A stretch of DNA of 53,071 nt from Hyphomicrobium_A sp964622715 (GTDB taxonomy: Bacteria > Pseudomonadota > Alphaproteobacteria > Rhizobiales > Hyphomicrobiaceae). The stretch is from contig CAZURR010000007.1 of the NCBI GenBank assembly GCA_964622715.1, positions 1 through 53,071 on the forward strand, read 5' to 3'. The notes below the pieces were generated by a model. That model had not been told where the DNA came from, searched no databases, and was given only the letters and a program-made list of their open reading frames with translations. Below, piece after piece: positions 16,367-24,513 of the stretch (within the stretch, counting starts at the first letter, position 1; every line of letters starts with the position of its first letter). A program made the translations under genes and the position numbers.

Positions 16367-18307
16367 ATGGCAGAAGCCGCCACCTCAAAGGAACTCAACC
16401 CAACGCGCGAAGAATTTGCAGCGTTGCTCGCCGAAAGCTTGTCGAAAGAGGACGTATTCGAGGGCAGCGTTGTCAAAGGCAAGATCGTCGGAATCGAGAA
16501 GGATGTCGCGGTAATTGACGTCGGCCTCAAGATGGAAGGACGTGTGCCGGTCCGCGAGTTTGCCATGCCAGGCCAGACGGCGGAGCTGAAGGTGGGTGAT
16601 GAGGTCGAGGTTTTCCTGGAACGCGTAGAGAATGCGCTCGGTGAAGCCGTTTTGTCGCGCGACAAGGCGCGCCGCGAGGAGAGCTGGAATCGGCTCGAGA
16701 AACAGTTCGAAAAGGCCGAGAAAGTTTCCGGTGTCATTTTCAACAAGGTGAAGGGCGGTTTCACCGTCGATCTCGATGGCGCGGTCGCGTTCCTTCCCGG
16801 CAGCCAGGTCGACATTCGTCCCGTACGCGACATTGGCCCCTTGATGCATCAGCCGCAGCCATTTCAGATCCTCAAGATGGATCGTCGCCGCGGCAACATT
16901 GTCGTGTCGCGCCGTTCGGTGCTCGAGGAAACACGTGCCGAGCAGCGCGCTGACATCGTGGCCCGTCTGGAGGAGGGTCAGGTAATCGACGGGCTCGTCA
17001 AGAACATCACCGACTACGGCGCATTTATCGATCTAGGTGGCATCGACGGTCTATTACACGTCACCGACATGGCTTGGCGGCGCGTTAATCATCCCTCAGA
17101 GATCTTGAACGTGGGCGACACGGTCAAGGTCCAAATCATCAGGATCAATCCAGAGACGCAGCGCATCAGCCTTGGCATGAAGCAGTTGCAGTCCGATCCC
17201 TGGCAGTTGATTGAAACCAAGTATCCCGTTGGCCAGCGCGTCCAGGGCACGGTGACGAACATTGCCGACTACGGCGCCTTCGTTGAATTGGAGCCGGGAG
17301 TCGAAGGACTGATCCACGTCTCGGAGATGAGCTGGACAAAGAAGAACATTCATCCCGGTAAAATCGTCTCGACGAGCCAGCAGGTCGAGGTACAAGTCTT
17401 GGAGGTTGATCCTAATAAGCGGCGCATCTCGCTAGGCCTCAAGCAGACCCAAGATAACCCGTGGGAAGCTTTCCTCGCTGTGCACCCCAAAGGTGAAACA
17501 GTCGAGGGCCCCATCCGCAATATCACCGAATTCGGCCTCTTCATCGGACTCGAAGGGGGCGTCGACGGCATGGTGCACCTGTCCGATCTCGATTGGTCGA
17601 AGTCGGGCGACGAAGCGATCAAAGATTACAAGAAGGGCGATACCGTCAAAGCGGTGGTGCTCGACGTCGACAGCCAGAAAGAGCGTATCTCGCTTGGCAT
17701 AAAGCAGCTTTCAGGCGACCCGATCGATGTGCTTGCCCGATACAAGAAGGGTGATGTGGTGACTTGCACCGTGGTTGCCGTTCAAGAGAATGGGATCGAG
17801 GTCAAGATTGGCGACGGCGAGATTACCACTTTCATCAAGCGCTCCGACCTATCCCGCGACCGCTCCGAGCAGCGCCCCGACCGCTACAACGTGGGCGACA
17901 AGACCGATGCAGCCGTCACAAGTGTCGACAAAGCCGCGCGGCGCGTGACTGTCTCCATCAAATTGCTGGAGATCGCGGAGGAAAAGCAGGCGGTCGCTCA
18001 GTATGGTTCTTCAGATTCGGGCGCCTCACTGGGCGATATCTTCAAGGCTGCGATCAAGAAGCGCGAAACGTCTAATCCTGCGGATGCCGATGCTTCTGAT
18101 GATGCCAGCGCTAGTGCAAGTGAGCCCGATGCCGTCGAGCCTAAAGCCGAGGAGGCCAGCGCTGCCGACGGTAATGTAAGTGAGCCCAAAGCCGAGGCCG
18201 CTAGCGAGGATGTGGCGGCGAACGCAGAGGCAAGCAAGGAGAGCAAGACGAAGGGTAAGAGCAAGAGCACGACTAAGAGTAAGAGTGAGAGTGAGAGCAA
18301 GGAATAG
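16367..18307 (+). CDS. rpsA: 30S ribosomal protein S1
   Basis: Ribosomal protein S1, which brings mRNA to the 30S subunit. Six S1/OB-fold repeats are visible in order, beginning near VFEGSVVKGKIVGIEKD, VSGVIFNKVKGGFTVD, VIDGLVKNITDYGAFIDLG, VQGTVTNIADYGAFVELE, VEGPIRNITEFGLFIGLE and VTCTVVAVQENGIEVK. After the usual alphaproteobacterial end (GASLGDIFKAAIKK) an unusual tail of about 75 residues follows, first Ala/Ser/Asp/Glu-rich with repeated SEP and KAE units, then Lys/Ser-rich. ATG 16367 starts the conserved MAEAATS sequence and has GGGAG upstream; the frame before it back to 16202 is not protein-like. The 189-base leader (16178-16366) may carry autoregulatory structure, but I cannot define it. 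Confidence 0.96.
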   Translation: MAEAATSKELNPTREEFAALLAESLSKEDVFEGSVVKGKIVGIEKDVAVIDVGLKMEGRVPVREFAMPGQTAELKVGDEVEVFLERVENALGEAVLSRDKARREESWNRLEKQFEKAEKVSGVIFNKVKGGFTVDLDGAVAFLPGSQVDIRPVRDIGPLMHQPQPFQILKMDRRRGNIVVSRRSVLEETRAEQRADIVARLEEGQVIDGLVKNITDYGAFIDLGGIDGLLHVTDMAWRRVNHPSEILNVGDTVKVQIIRINPETQRISLGMKQLQSDPWQLIETKYPVGQRVQGTVTNIADYGAFVELEPGVEGLIHVSEMSWTKKNIHPGKIVSTSQQVEVQVLEVDPNKRRISLGLKQTQDNPWEAFLAVHPKGETVEGPIRNITEFGLFIGLEGGVDGMVHLSDLDWSKSGDEAIKDYKKGDTVKAVVLDVDSQKERISLGIKQLSGDPIDVLARYKKGDVVTCTVVAVQENGIEVKIGDGEITTFIKRSDLSRDRSEQRPDRYNVGDKTDAAVTSVDKAARRVTVSIKLLEIAEEKQAVAQYGSSDSGASLGDIFKAAIKKRETSNPADADASDDASASASEPDAVEPKAEEASAADGNVSEPKAEAASEDVAANAEASKESKTKGKSKSTTKSKSESESKE

Positions 18308-18496
18308 GCAACCTCCCCGCAATGGTGATGGACTGCGACGAGCGCGGCAGGGCGTTTCCATCCGTGCTCTGTCGTTTCCCCAGCACCGAGTTTGCGCTGC
18401 GTCTATTGAAGGCCGGCACATGCTTGACCAACCTTGCTCCAAATTTTGCACTTCTACGTGACGAGCGGATCGAAAGCTTTAGGCCGGAGTGCCGAG

Positions 18497-19465
18497 ATGA
18501 CCCTTGAAGTCGACACCGTGCTGGCGCGGCGCCGGATACGCCGTAGCCGCGGACTGTGGCGCGCGCTTGCCGTTACTGCTGTCGTCGTGGCGCTTGTCGC
18601 TATCGGCGCTGCTGGCGATCGGTTGTCACTGGCGCTGGGCGGACACCAGATCGCGCGTATCTCTATCGAGGGCGCGATTACTGAGAACCGCGGCCAGCTT
18701 GTGCTGTTGAGGCGGCTGGCCGACGCAAAAAACGTAAAGGCGCTTCTTGTTTTTGTGAACAGTCCCGGCGGCACGACAACGGGCGGCGAGGCGTTGTTTG
18801 AAGCACTGCGAGATGTGTCGAAGAAGAAGCCGGTGGTGGCGCAGTTCGGAACCATTGCCGCATCGGCCGGCTACATCGTTGGGTTAGGTGCTGACCACAT
18901 TGTATCACGTGCTAACACGATCACCGGCTCCGTCGGCGTGCTTATCCAATGGCCCGAGGTGAGCCAGCTACTCGACAACATCGGGGTCAAGGTCAATGCA
19001 ATCAAAAGCGGTACTCTCAAGGCCGTTCCTTCGCCCTTTGAGCCCTTGAACGAGGAAGGTAAGGCGGTCACTCGGTCGATGATCGATGATGGTTTCCAAT
19101 GGTTCCTGTCGCTGGTCGAGGAGCGCCGCGGTATCAAACCGGACGACATTCCGGGGCTGGTGCAGGGTCGCGTATTTTCAGGGCGGGAGGCCATCAAATT
19201 GAAGCTCGTCGACGAGATTGGCGGCGAGGACCAGGCGATCAAATGGCTTCGCGAGAAACACAACATTGATGCGAGTTTGAAGGTGGTCGACTGGAAGCCC
19301 AAATCGTCGAGTTCGCTTGGATTGCTGAGCGTAGTCGGCTCCATTGCGGGCGGTCTGCTGGGGGATAGCGAGGCGCGACTGGTCCGGATTCTGGGGCGTG
19401 ATCCGAGCCTCTCGACACTTGGCCTTGACGGCCTCGTCTCTGTTTGGCACCCTTCGGAAAATTAA
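18497..19465 (+). CDS. sppA: signal peptide peptidase SppA
   Basis: Inner-membrane serine protease that degrades cleaved signal peptides. A single N-terminal membrane segment (about residues 20-40) anchors a periplasmic half-length SppA domain of the 36K type. The Ser/Lys dyad is Ser123 in IAASAGYIVG and Lys175 in GTLKAVPSPF, and NSPGGTTTGGEAL is the conserved clp-fold loop. The frame opens at 18434, but ATG 18497 has CGGAGTG nearby and gives 322 residues, the normal size. It lies 189 bases after rpsA, enough for its own promoter, although only weak matches are visible there. It is followed by ihfB, as in many Hyphomicrobiales. Confidence 0.92.
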   Translation: MTLEVDTVLARRRIRRSRGLWRALAVTAVVVALVAIGAAGDRLSLALGGHQIARISIEGAITENRGQLVLLRRLADAKNVKALLVFVNSPGGTTTGGEALFEALRDVSKKKPVVAQFGTIAASAGYIVGLGADHIVSRANTITGSVGVLIQWPEVSQLLDNIGVKVNAIKSGTLKAVPSPFEPLNEEGKAVTRSMIDDGFQWFLSLVEERRGIKPDDIPGLVQGRVFSGREAIKLKLVDEIGGEDQAIKWLREKHNIDASLKVVDWKPKSSSSLGLLSVVGSIAGGLLGDSEARLVRILGRDPSLSTLGLDGLVSVWHPSEN

Positions 19466-19496
19466 GAGATTACAGTAATTTGCATCGGGGTCGATA

Positions 19497-19790
19497 ATGA
19501 TCAAATCCGAGCTGGTTCACAAGATCGCAAGTTCCAATCCGCATCTCTATCACCGCGACGTAGAGCGCATCGTCAATGTTGTGTTCGATGAGATCGTTGA
19601 AGCTCTTTCGCGGGGAGATCGGGTCGAGCTGCGCGGTTTCGGCGCCTTCACGGTAAAGCATCGGGCGGCTCGGCAGGGCCGCAATCCGCGCACCGGTACG
19701 GCTGTACCTGTCGCTGAGAAGTTTGTGCCGTTCTTCAAGACCGGCAAGGAACTCCGCGAACGGCTCAATCGCAGCAAAGAAAGCCACTAG
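19497..19790 (+). CDS. ihfB: integration host factor, beta subunit
   Basis: A 97-residue HU/IHF-family DNA-bending protein that pairs with IhfA. The N-terminal MIKSELVHKIA and helical body are followed by the core RGDRVELRGFGAFTVKHR, and by the beta-arm RNPRTGTAVPV, whose Pro intercalates into the minor groove. The C-terminal helix KFVPFFKTGKELRERLN is complete. GGGGTCGATA precedes ATG 19497. It follows sppA by 31 bases and precedes the LapA-type gene by 26, so the three are probably cotranscribed. Confidence 0.95.
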   Translation: MIKSELVHKIASSNPHLYHRDVERIVNVVFDEIVEALSRGDRVELRGFGAFTVKHRAARQGRNPRTGTAVPVAEKFVPFFKTGKELRERLNRSKESH

Positions 19791-19816
19791 CTCAACCCTT
19801 GCTGGGATTGTATCAC

Positions 19817-20164
19817 GTGCGGCGGATTCTCTGGCTCTTAGTTGCGATCCCTGTGGCGGTCCTGCTCGTCACACTCGCTGTTGCAAATCGTCACGACGTG
19901 CGTCTTGTCCTCGATCCTTTCCGCCCCGAGACGCCTGTGGTCTCTCTCGTTCTGCCGTTCTACGTCTATATCTTCGTCACCTTACTTGTCGGTGTCGTTG
20001 TTGGTGGCGTGGCGATGTGGGCGAGCCAAGGCCGCTGGCGCAAAAGCGCGCGAACGAAGGCAAAGGAAGCCGCGCGCTGGCACGCCGAGGCGGATCGGCT
20101 GACGCGCGAGCGCGATGCGCAGACCGCAGGCGCCGCAAGACAGCTCGCCGCACCGGGCGCCTGA
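19817..20164 (+). CDS. LapA-domain (DUF1049) membrane protein
   Basis: A 115-residue inner-membrane protein of the LapA/YciS family, linked in E. coli to lipopolysaccharide assembly control. Two membrane segments are visible, about residues 4-22 (LWLLVAIPVAVLLVTLAVAN) and 42-65, separated by a short periplasmic loop with DPFRPETP. A charged, coiled-coil cytoplasmic tail begins at QGRWRKSARTKAKEAARW. The frame opens at TTG 19799, but GTG 19817 starts the family-like M-R-R-I-L-W sequence with GGGA upstream, so I choose it. Its position after ihfB is conserved in proteobacteria. Confidence 0.82.
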   Translation: MRRILWLLVAIPVAVLLVTLAVANRHDVRLVLDPFRPETPVVSLVLPFYVYIFVTLLVGVVVGGVAMWASQGRWRKSARTKAKEAARWHAEADRLTRERDAQTAGAARQLAAPGA

Positions 20165-20281
20165 ACAGCGGCCGGTTATTTAAGCCGAACTAGGACGTGC
20201 TCTAAGATTGCCGCCTGGCGGTATAGTGCCTTGGCGCAGGGTTATGCTCCCGGAGGTAGCAAGCGCTACTTGGAAATATCG

Positions 20282-20941
20282 ATGTCAGCGGACGTAAAGA
20301 TTTGCGGATTGAAAACGGAAGGCGCGCTTGAGGCCGCGCTTGCCAACGGCGCCGACTATGTCGGCTTCGTGTTTCACGAAGCGAGCCCGCGCAACATCGA
20401 TCCTTCAAAAGCGAAAAAGTTGGCGGACAAGGCTCGTGGCAGGGCGAAGATCGTCGCACTACTCGTCGATCCCGATGACGACTGGTTGCGCGAAGTGATT
20501 GCTGCGGCCAGCCCCGACTTGATCCAGTTGCATGGCGAGGAGACGCCCGCGCGGGTCGCAGAGATCGCGCAACGCTTCGGCCGTCCGGTGATGAAAGCCG
20601 TCAAGGTCCATTGCGCTGAAGACGCCGAAAATGGCCTCGCCTATACTGACAAGGCCGATCTCATACTGTTCGATGCCAAGGCGCCCGAAGACCGCCCGGG
20701 TACGCTGCCCGGCGGTAACGGAGTCGCTTTCGATTGGCGGGTACTCGAGGGTGTACGTGGCAAAATCGACTACATGCTTGCCGGCGGTCTCACGCCCTTG
20801 AACGTCGCCGAGGCAATTCGAATGACAGGCGCAAATGCCGTCGATGTCTCATCTGGTGTCGAGGCGACCCCAGGCGAAAAGGACCCAGAGCTGATCCGCC
20901 GCTTTCTTCACGCTGCAAAGACCGCTAATCAAGCTCCGTGA
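20282..20941 (+). CDS. trpF: phosphoribosylanthranilate isomerase
   Basis: TIM-barrel isomerase of tryptophan synthesis that converts N-(5-phosphoribosyl)anthranilate to CdRP. It shows the start VKICGLKTEGALEAAL with the catalytic Cys, GFVFHEASPRNIDP, LIQLHGEETP, the catalytic Asp in LILFDAKAP, and the phosphate-binding GGLTPLNVAEAI plus DVSSGVE. ATG 20282 follows GGAA and begins the conserved sequence; the frame before it is not family-like. It has 219 residues. It is the first of the trpF-trpB-trpA group; trpC, trpD and trpE are not in the window. Confidence 0.95.
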   Translation: MSADVKICGLKTEGALEAALANGADYVGFVFHEASPRNIDPSKAKKLADKARGRAKIVALLVDPDDDWLREVIAAASPDLIQLHGEETPARVAEIAQRFGRPVMKAVKVHCAEDAENGLAYTDKADLILFDAKAPEDRPGTLPGGNGVAFDWRVLEGVRGKIDYMLAGGLTPLNVAEAIRMTGANAVDVSSGVEATPGEKDPELIRRFLHAAKTANQAP

Positions 20942-20975
20942 CGGCGGTTTCAAGCCGATTTTAAGGACAGCGCCC

Positions 20976-22217
20976 ATGGCGACAGCACAGACACAATCCA
21001 AGAACTTAAAGCCCAATACGCTCCGCAGTGGGCCTGACGAGAGGGGCCATTTCGGGATCTTCGGCGGCCGTTTCGTCGCCGAAACCCTGATGCCGCTAAT
21101 CCTCGATTTGGAGCGCGCCTACAACGAGGCAAAGAATGATCCCGCGTTTCACGCCGAGCTCGCCAATCTTAACGCAGATTACGCCGGTAGGCCTAGTCCG
21201 CTTTATTTAGCCGAGCGCCTGACGGAGCATTTTGGCGGCGCCAAAATCTACTTTAAGCGCGATGAACTCAATCATACCGGCAGTCACAAAATCAATAACT
21301 GCCTCGGCCAGATTCTGCTGGCGCGCCGCATGGGCAAGACGCGCATCATTGCAGAGACGGGTGCGGGACAGCACGGGGTCGCTGTTGCAACGGTGTGCGC
21401 CCGCTTTGGGCTGCCGTGCGAGATTTTCATGGGGAAGACGGACGTAGAGCGCCAGAAGCCCAACGTGTTCCGCATGGGATTGCTCGGCGCCAAGGTTAAT
21501 CCCGTGAGCAGCGGTGCCGGGACGCTCAAAGACGCCATGAACGAGGCGCTGCGTGACTGGGTAACGAACGTTCGCGATACCTACTACATTATTGGCACGG
21601 TGGCAGGACCGCATCCCTACCCAGAACTGGTGCGCGACTTCCAATCGATCATTGGCAGGGAAGTGCGCGAGCAGATTTTGGAGCGCGAAGGTCGACTGCC
21701 CGATACTCTTGTTGCCTGCATCGGCGGCGGTTCCAATGCGATCGGGCTTTTCCACCCGTTCCTCGACGACGAAAACGTCAAGATTTTTGGCGTCGAAGCG
21801 GGTGGCCACGGCCTTGATGTACAGAACGGGCACGCAGCATCCATGAACGGCGGCAGCCCCGGCGTTCTGCACGGCAATCGCACCTACTTGCTGCAGGACG
21901 ACGACGGTCAGATTCTTGAGGGTCATTCGATTTCTGCCGGGCTCGATTATCCTGGCGTTGGGCCCGAGCATGCCTGGTTGAAGGAAACGGGCCGTGTCAC
22001 CTATGTGTCGGCGACGGACCAGGAAGCGCTCGACGCTTTTCAAATGTGCACCACGCTCGAAGGCATCATCCCGGCACTCGAGCCCGCGCATGCATTGGCA
22101 TACGTCAAGAAGCTGGCGCCAACTTTGCCCCAGGACAATTTGCTCGTGATGAACATGTGCGGTCGCGGCGACAAGGACATTTTTGCCGTCGCTGGCCACT
22201 TGGGCATGAAAATGTAG
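20976..22217 (+). CDS. trpB: tryptophan synthase, beta subunit
   Basis: PLP enzyme that condenses indole, channelled from TrpA, with serine. The PLP Lys is Lys105 in LNHTGSHKINN. The catalytic Glu region AETGAGQHGVA, the glycine-rich phosphate loop CIGGGSNAIGLF and the C-terminal MCGRGDKDI are intact. At 413 residues it is of normal TrpB1 length. AAGGACA precedes ATG 20976. It follows trpF by 34 bases and trpA comes 56 bases later. Confidence 0.97.
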   Translation: MATAQTQSKNLKPNTLRSGPDERGHFGIFGGRFVAETLMPLILDLERAYNEAKNDPAFHAELANLNADYAGRPSPLYLAERLTEHFGGAKIYFKRDELNHTGSHKINNCLGQILLARRMGKTRIIAETGAGQHGVAVATVCARFGLPCEIFMGKTDVERQKPNVFRMGLLGAKVNPVSSGAGTLKDAMNEALRDWVTNVRDTYYIIGTVAGPHPYPELVRDFQSIIGREVREQILEREGRLPDTLVACIGGGSNAIGLFHPFLDDENVKIFGVEAGGHGLDVQNGHAASMNGGSPGVLHGNRTYLLQDDDGQILEGHSISAGLDYPGVGPEHAWLKETGRVTYVSATDQEALDAFQMCTTLEGIIPALEPAHALAYVKKLAPTLPQDNLLVMNMCGRGDKDIFAVAGHLGMKM

Positions 22218-22273
22218 ACGTGATCCAACGGTGCTCCGTTCTTCTATCGCCTTGACCTTTAACTGGAACTCTT

Positions 22274-23101
22274 ATGACGAAAGACACCCGCATTGATCGC
22301 CGGTTCGCGAAGTTGAAGGAGGAGGGGCGGCCCGGGCTCGTAACTTTTATTACGGCCGGCGACCCTGACCTTGAGACCTCGAAAAAAATTCTCCTAGGCT
22401 TGCCCAAGGCTGGCGCCGACGTCATCGAGCTCGGGATGCCGTTTTCAGATCCGATGGCGGATGGTCCCGCCATCCAGGCGTCCTCGCTCCGCGCGCTCAA
22501 GGCGGGCCACAAAATGAGCGCCACGCTCGATTTGGTTTCAGAGTTCCGCAAAAATGATCAGGATACACCCGTTGTACTAATGGGCTACTACAACCCGATT
22601 TACGTCTACCCAAACGAGAAGTTCTTGAAGGAGGCCAAGGCAGCCGGCGTGGACGGCCTGATCGTCGTGGACGTGCCGCCCGAGGCTGACGATGAACTGT
22701 GCATTCCTGCCAAGGAGCATGGGCTCAGCTTCATAAGGCTTGCCACCCCCACGACAGACGCTAATCGCCTGCCGACCGTGCTGACCAACACGTCAGGCTT
22801 CCTTTATTACGTTTCGATCACGGGAATTACAGGCGCCGCGGCACCCGATGTTAACGCTGTTCACAGCCATGTAAAATCCATCAAAAAGGCCACGACCCTT
22901 CCCGTTGCCATTGGTTTTGGCATAAAAACAGGGGATCAAGCCAAGGCGCTGGCCAAGGGTGCCGACGCCGTTGTGGTAGGTTCCGCCCTTGTCAGCGCCA
23001 TAGAGCAGAGTCTTGAAGCTGGGGGGCGGTCCACTAGCAAGACGGTGCCATCTGTCCTAGATTTGGTCCAGTCCCTTGCTGGAGCCCTGCGGGCGGCGTG
23101 A
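22274..23101 (+). CDS. trpA: tryptophan synthase, alpha subunit
   Basis: TIM-barrel lyase that releases indole from indole-3-glycerol phosphate. The catalytic Glu52 and Asp63 lie in IELGMPFSDPMADGP, and the phosphate-binding segments GFGIKTGDQAKAL and VVVGSALV are present, together with YYVSITGITGA. It has 275 residues. After the stop, a short GACGC/GCGTC inverted repeat (about 23110-23127) may mark a boundary before accD, although no T-run follows. Confidence 0.97.
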   Translation: MTKDTRIDRRFAKLKEEGRPGLVTFITAGDPDLETSKKILLGLPKAGADVIELGMPFSDPMADGPAIQASSLRALKAGHKMSATLDLVSEFRKNDQDTPVVLMGYYNPIYVYPNEKFLKEAKAAGVDGLIVVDVPPEADDELCIPAKEHGLSFIRLATPTTDANRLPTVLTNTSGFLYYVSITGITGAAAPDVNAVHSHVKSIKKATTLPVAIGFGIKTGDQAKALAKGADAVVVGSALVSAIEQSLEAGGRSTSKTVPSVLDLVQSLAGALRAA

Positions 23102-23269
23102 TTCGCGTCCGACGCTATAAGGCGTCCGCGCAGCTAGTGCGGCAGTGCAGACGATTACGACGACCGGCCATGTTAGGGGTTCTCGCGGTTCGATATGCTA
23201 CATTAGCGCCGTTCAGGCCCGCGAGATCAATGCAATCGAACGCGTCAGGCTGTTGAGAGACCAAAGAGC

Positions 23270-24364
23270 GTGAACTGGATCAACAACGTTGTCCGTCCGA
23301 AGATCCGCAGCTTTCTAACCACGAAGCGTGAGGTGCCGGACAATCTATGGGTGAAGTGCCCTGAGACTGGCCAGATGGTCTTCTACAAGGACCTCGAGGC
23401 CAATCAATTCGTTGTGCCTGGCTCCAACTATCACATGCGCATGGCCGCCGCGGCACGCCTTCAGCACCTGTTCGATGATGGCGAGTATGAAAAGGTCGCC
23501 GTCGCAGAGGTCTCCTTGGACCCTCTGAAATTCCGCGACGGGCGCCGCTATACTGATCGTTTGCGCGACGCCAAGACATCGACCGATCTTGATGATGCGG
23601 TGCTTGTTGGGGAAGGTCGCCTCGACGGCCAGGAAATTGTCGCTGCAGCGCAGGACTTCCGTTTCATGGCAGGCTCGCTCGGCATGGCGGCGGGAGAGGC
23701 CGTAATCGCAGGAATGCTGCGCGCGGTAGAAAAGAAGTCCTCCTTTATTCTGTTTGCCGCCTCGGGCGGAGCACGCATGCAGGAGGGAATCCTCTCGCTG
23801 ATGCAGATGCCGCGTACGACGATTGCTGTGCAACGTCTACGTGAGGCGAAGCTGCCCTACATCGTTGTACTCACCGACCCAACGACCGGCGGCGTCACGG
23901 CCTCCTATGCCATGCTGGGCGACGTCCATATCGCGGAGCCCGGCGCCCTGATCTGTTTCGCGGGCCCGCGCGTCATTCAGCAGACAATCCGGGAGCAATT
24001 GCCGGAAGGCTTCCAGCGCGCGGAATATCTTTTGGAGCATGGGATGATTGACATGGTCGTCCACCGCCACAAGATGCGTGAGACGCTGAGCCGGCTATGT
24101 CACTTGTTGACAGTGAAGGATGGCACCGCCTTGGTTCGCGGCGATATCAAAAGCCAGAAAATTAACGGCAGCCCCTACCTTAACGGCAGTGTGCCTGAGC
24201 ACAATGCGATCGAGGCGCCGGTGCAAGCATCGACCGATGGCGCAATCGAACCGGAGATTCTTGGTCCAGAGGAACGGGTTGATGACTCACGGTTCGAGAA
24301 CCGGGAGAAGACGCAGCGCGAGGGTGAGGCCGAAGGTCCCCCGGCGCTGCCGAAAGATGGATAA
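23270..24364 (+). CDS. accD: acetyl-CoA carboxylase carboxyltransferase, beta subunit
   Basis: Beta subunit of the carboxyltransferase that makes malonyl-CoA for fatty acid synthesis, acting with AccA. The crotonase-like core has GSLGMAAGEAVI, ASGGARMQEGILSLMQM, VLTDPTTGGVTASYAMLGD and FAGPRVIQQT. The N-terminal zinc ribbon of E. coli AccD is largely lost: only Cys30 of the four ligand positions remains (VKCPETGQMVF, then VVPGSNYHM). From family memory this is normal for Hyphomicrobiales. The last 60 residues are a hydrophilic, probably disordered extension. GTG 23270 begins the family-typical N-W-I-N-N-V-V-R-P sequence. The 168 bases upstream hold no gene. Confidence 0.95.
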   Translation: MNWINNVVRPKIRSFLTTKREVPDNLWVKCPETGQMVFYKDLEANQFVVPGSNYHMRMAAAARLQHLFDDGEYEKVAVAEVSLDPLKFRDGRRYTDRLRDAKTSTDLDDAVLVGEGRLDGQEIVAAAQDFRFMAGSLGMAAGEAVIAGMLRAVEKKSSFILFAASGGARMQEGILSLMQMPRTTIAVQRLREAKLPYIVVLTDPTTGGVTASYAMLGDVHIAEPGALICFAGPRVIQQTIREQLPEGFQRAEYLLEHGMIDMVVHRHKMRETLSRLCHLLTVKDGTALVRGDIKSQKINGSPYLNGSVPEHNAIEAPVQASTDGAIEPEILGPEERVDDSRFENREKTQREGEAEGPPALPKDG

Positions 24365-24382
24365 CGCTCTTGGCGTCAGATG

Positions 24383-24415
24383 CGCTGGGGTTCAGAAAGT
24401 TCTCGAACCCCAGCG
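24383..24415. other. strong hairpin between accD and folC
   Basis: CGCTGGGGTTC (24383-24393) and GAACCCCAGCG (24405-24415) are perfectly complementary over 11 pairs, and AGAA/TTCT inside the loop can extend the stem. It begins 18 bases after the accD stop and has no T-run on either strand. It may stabilise or separate the accD transcript, act as a Rho-assisted terminator, or be a single copy of a dispersed repeat. Confidence 0.55.
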
Positions 24416-24513
24416 TCGAAAACAAATCGGAACGTCGCTGCTGCGGCTTGACAGAGCAAGTCAAGATCCGGATAGAGGCCGGAAGACTATTGTGGCGAGA
24501 GGGAAGGGCTGAC

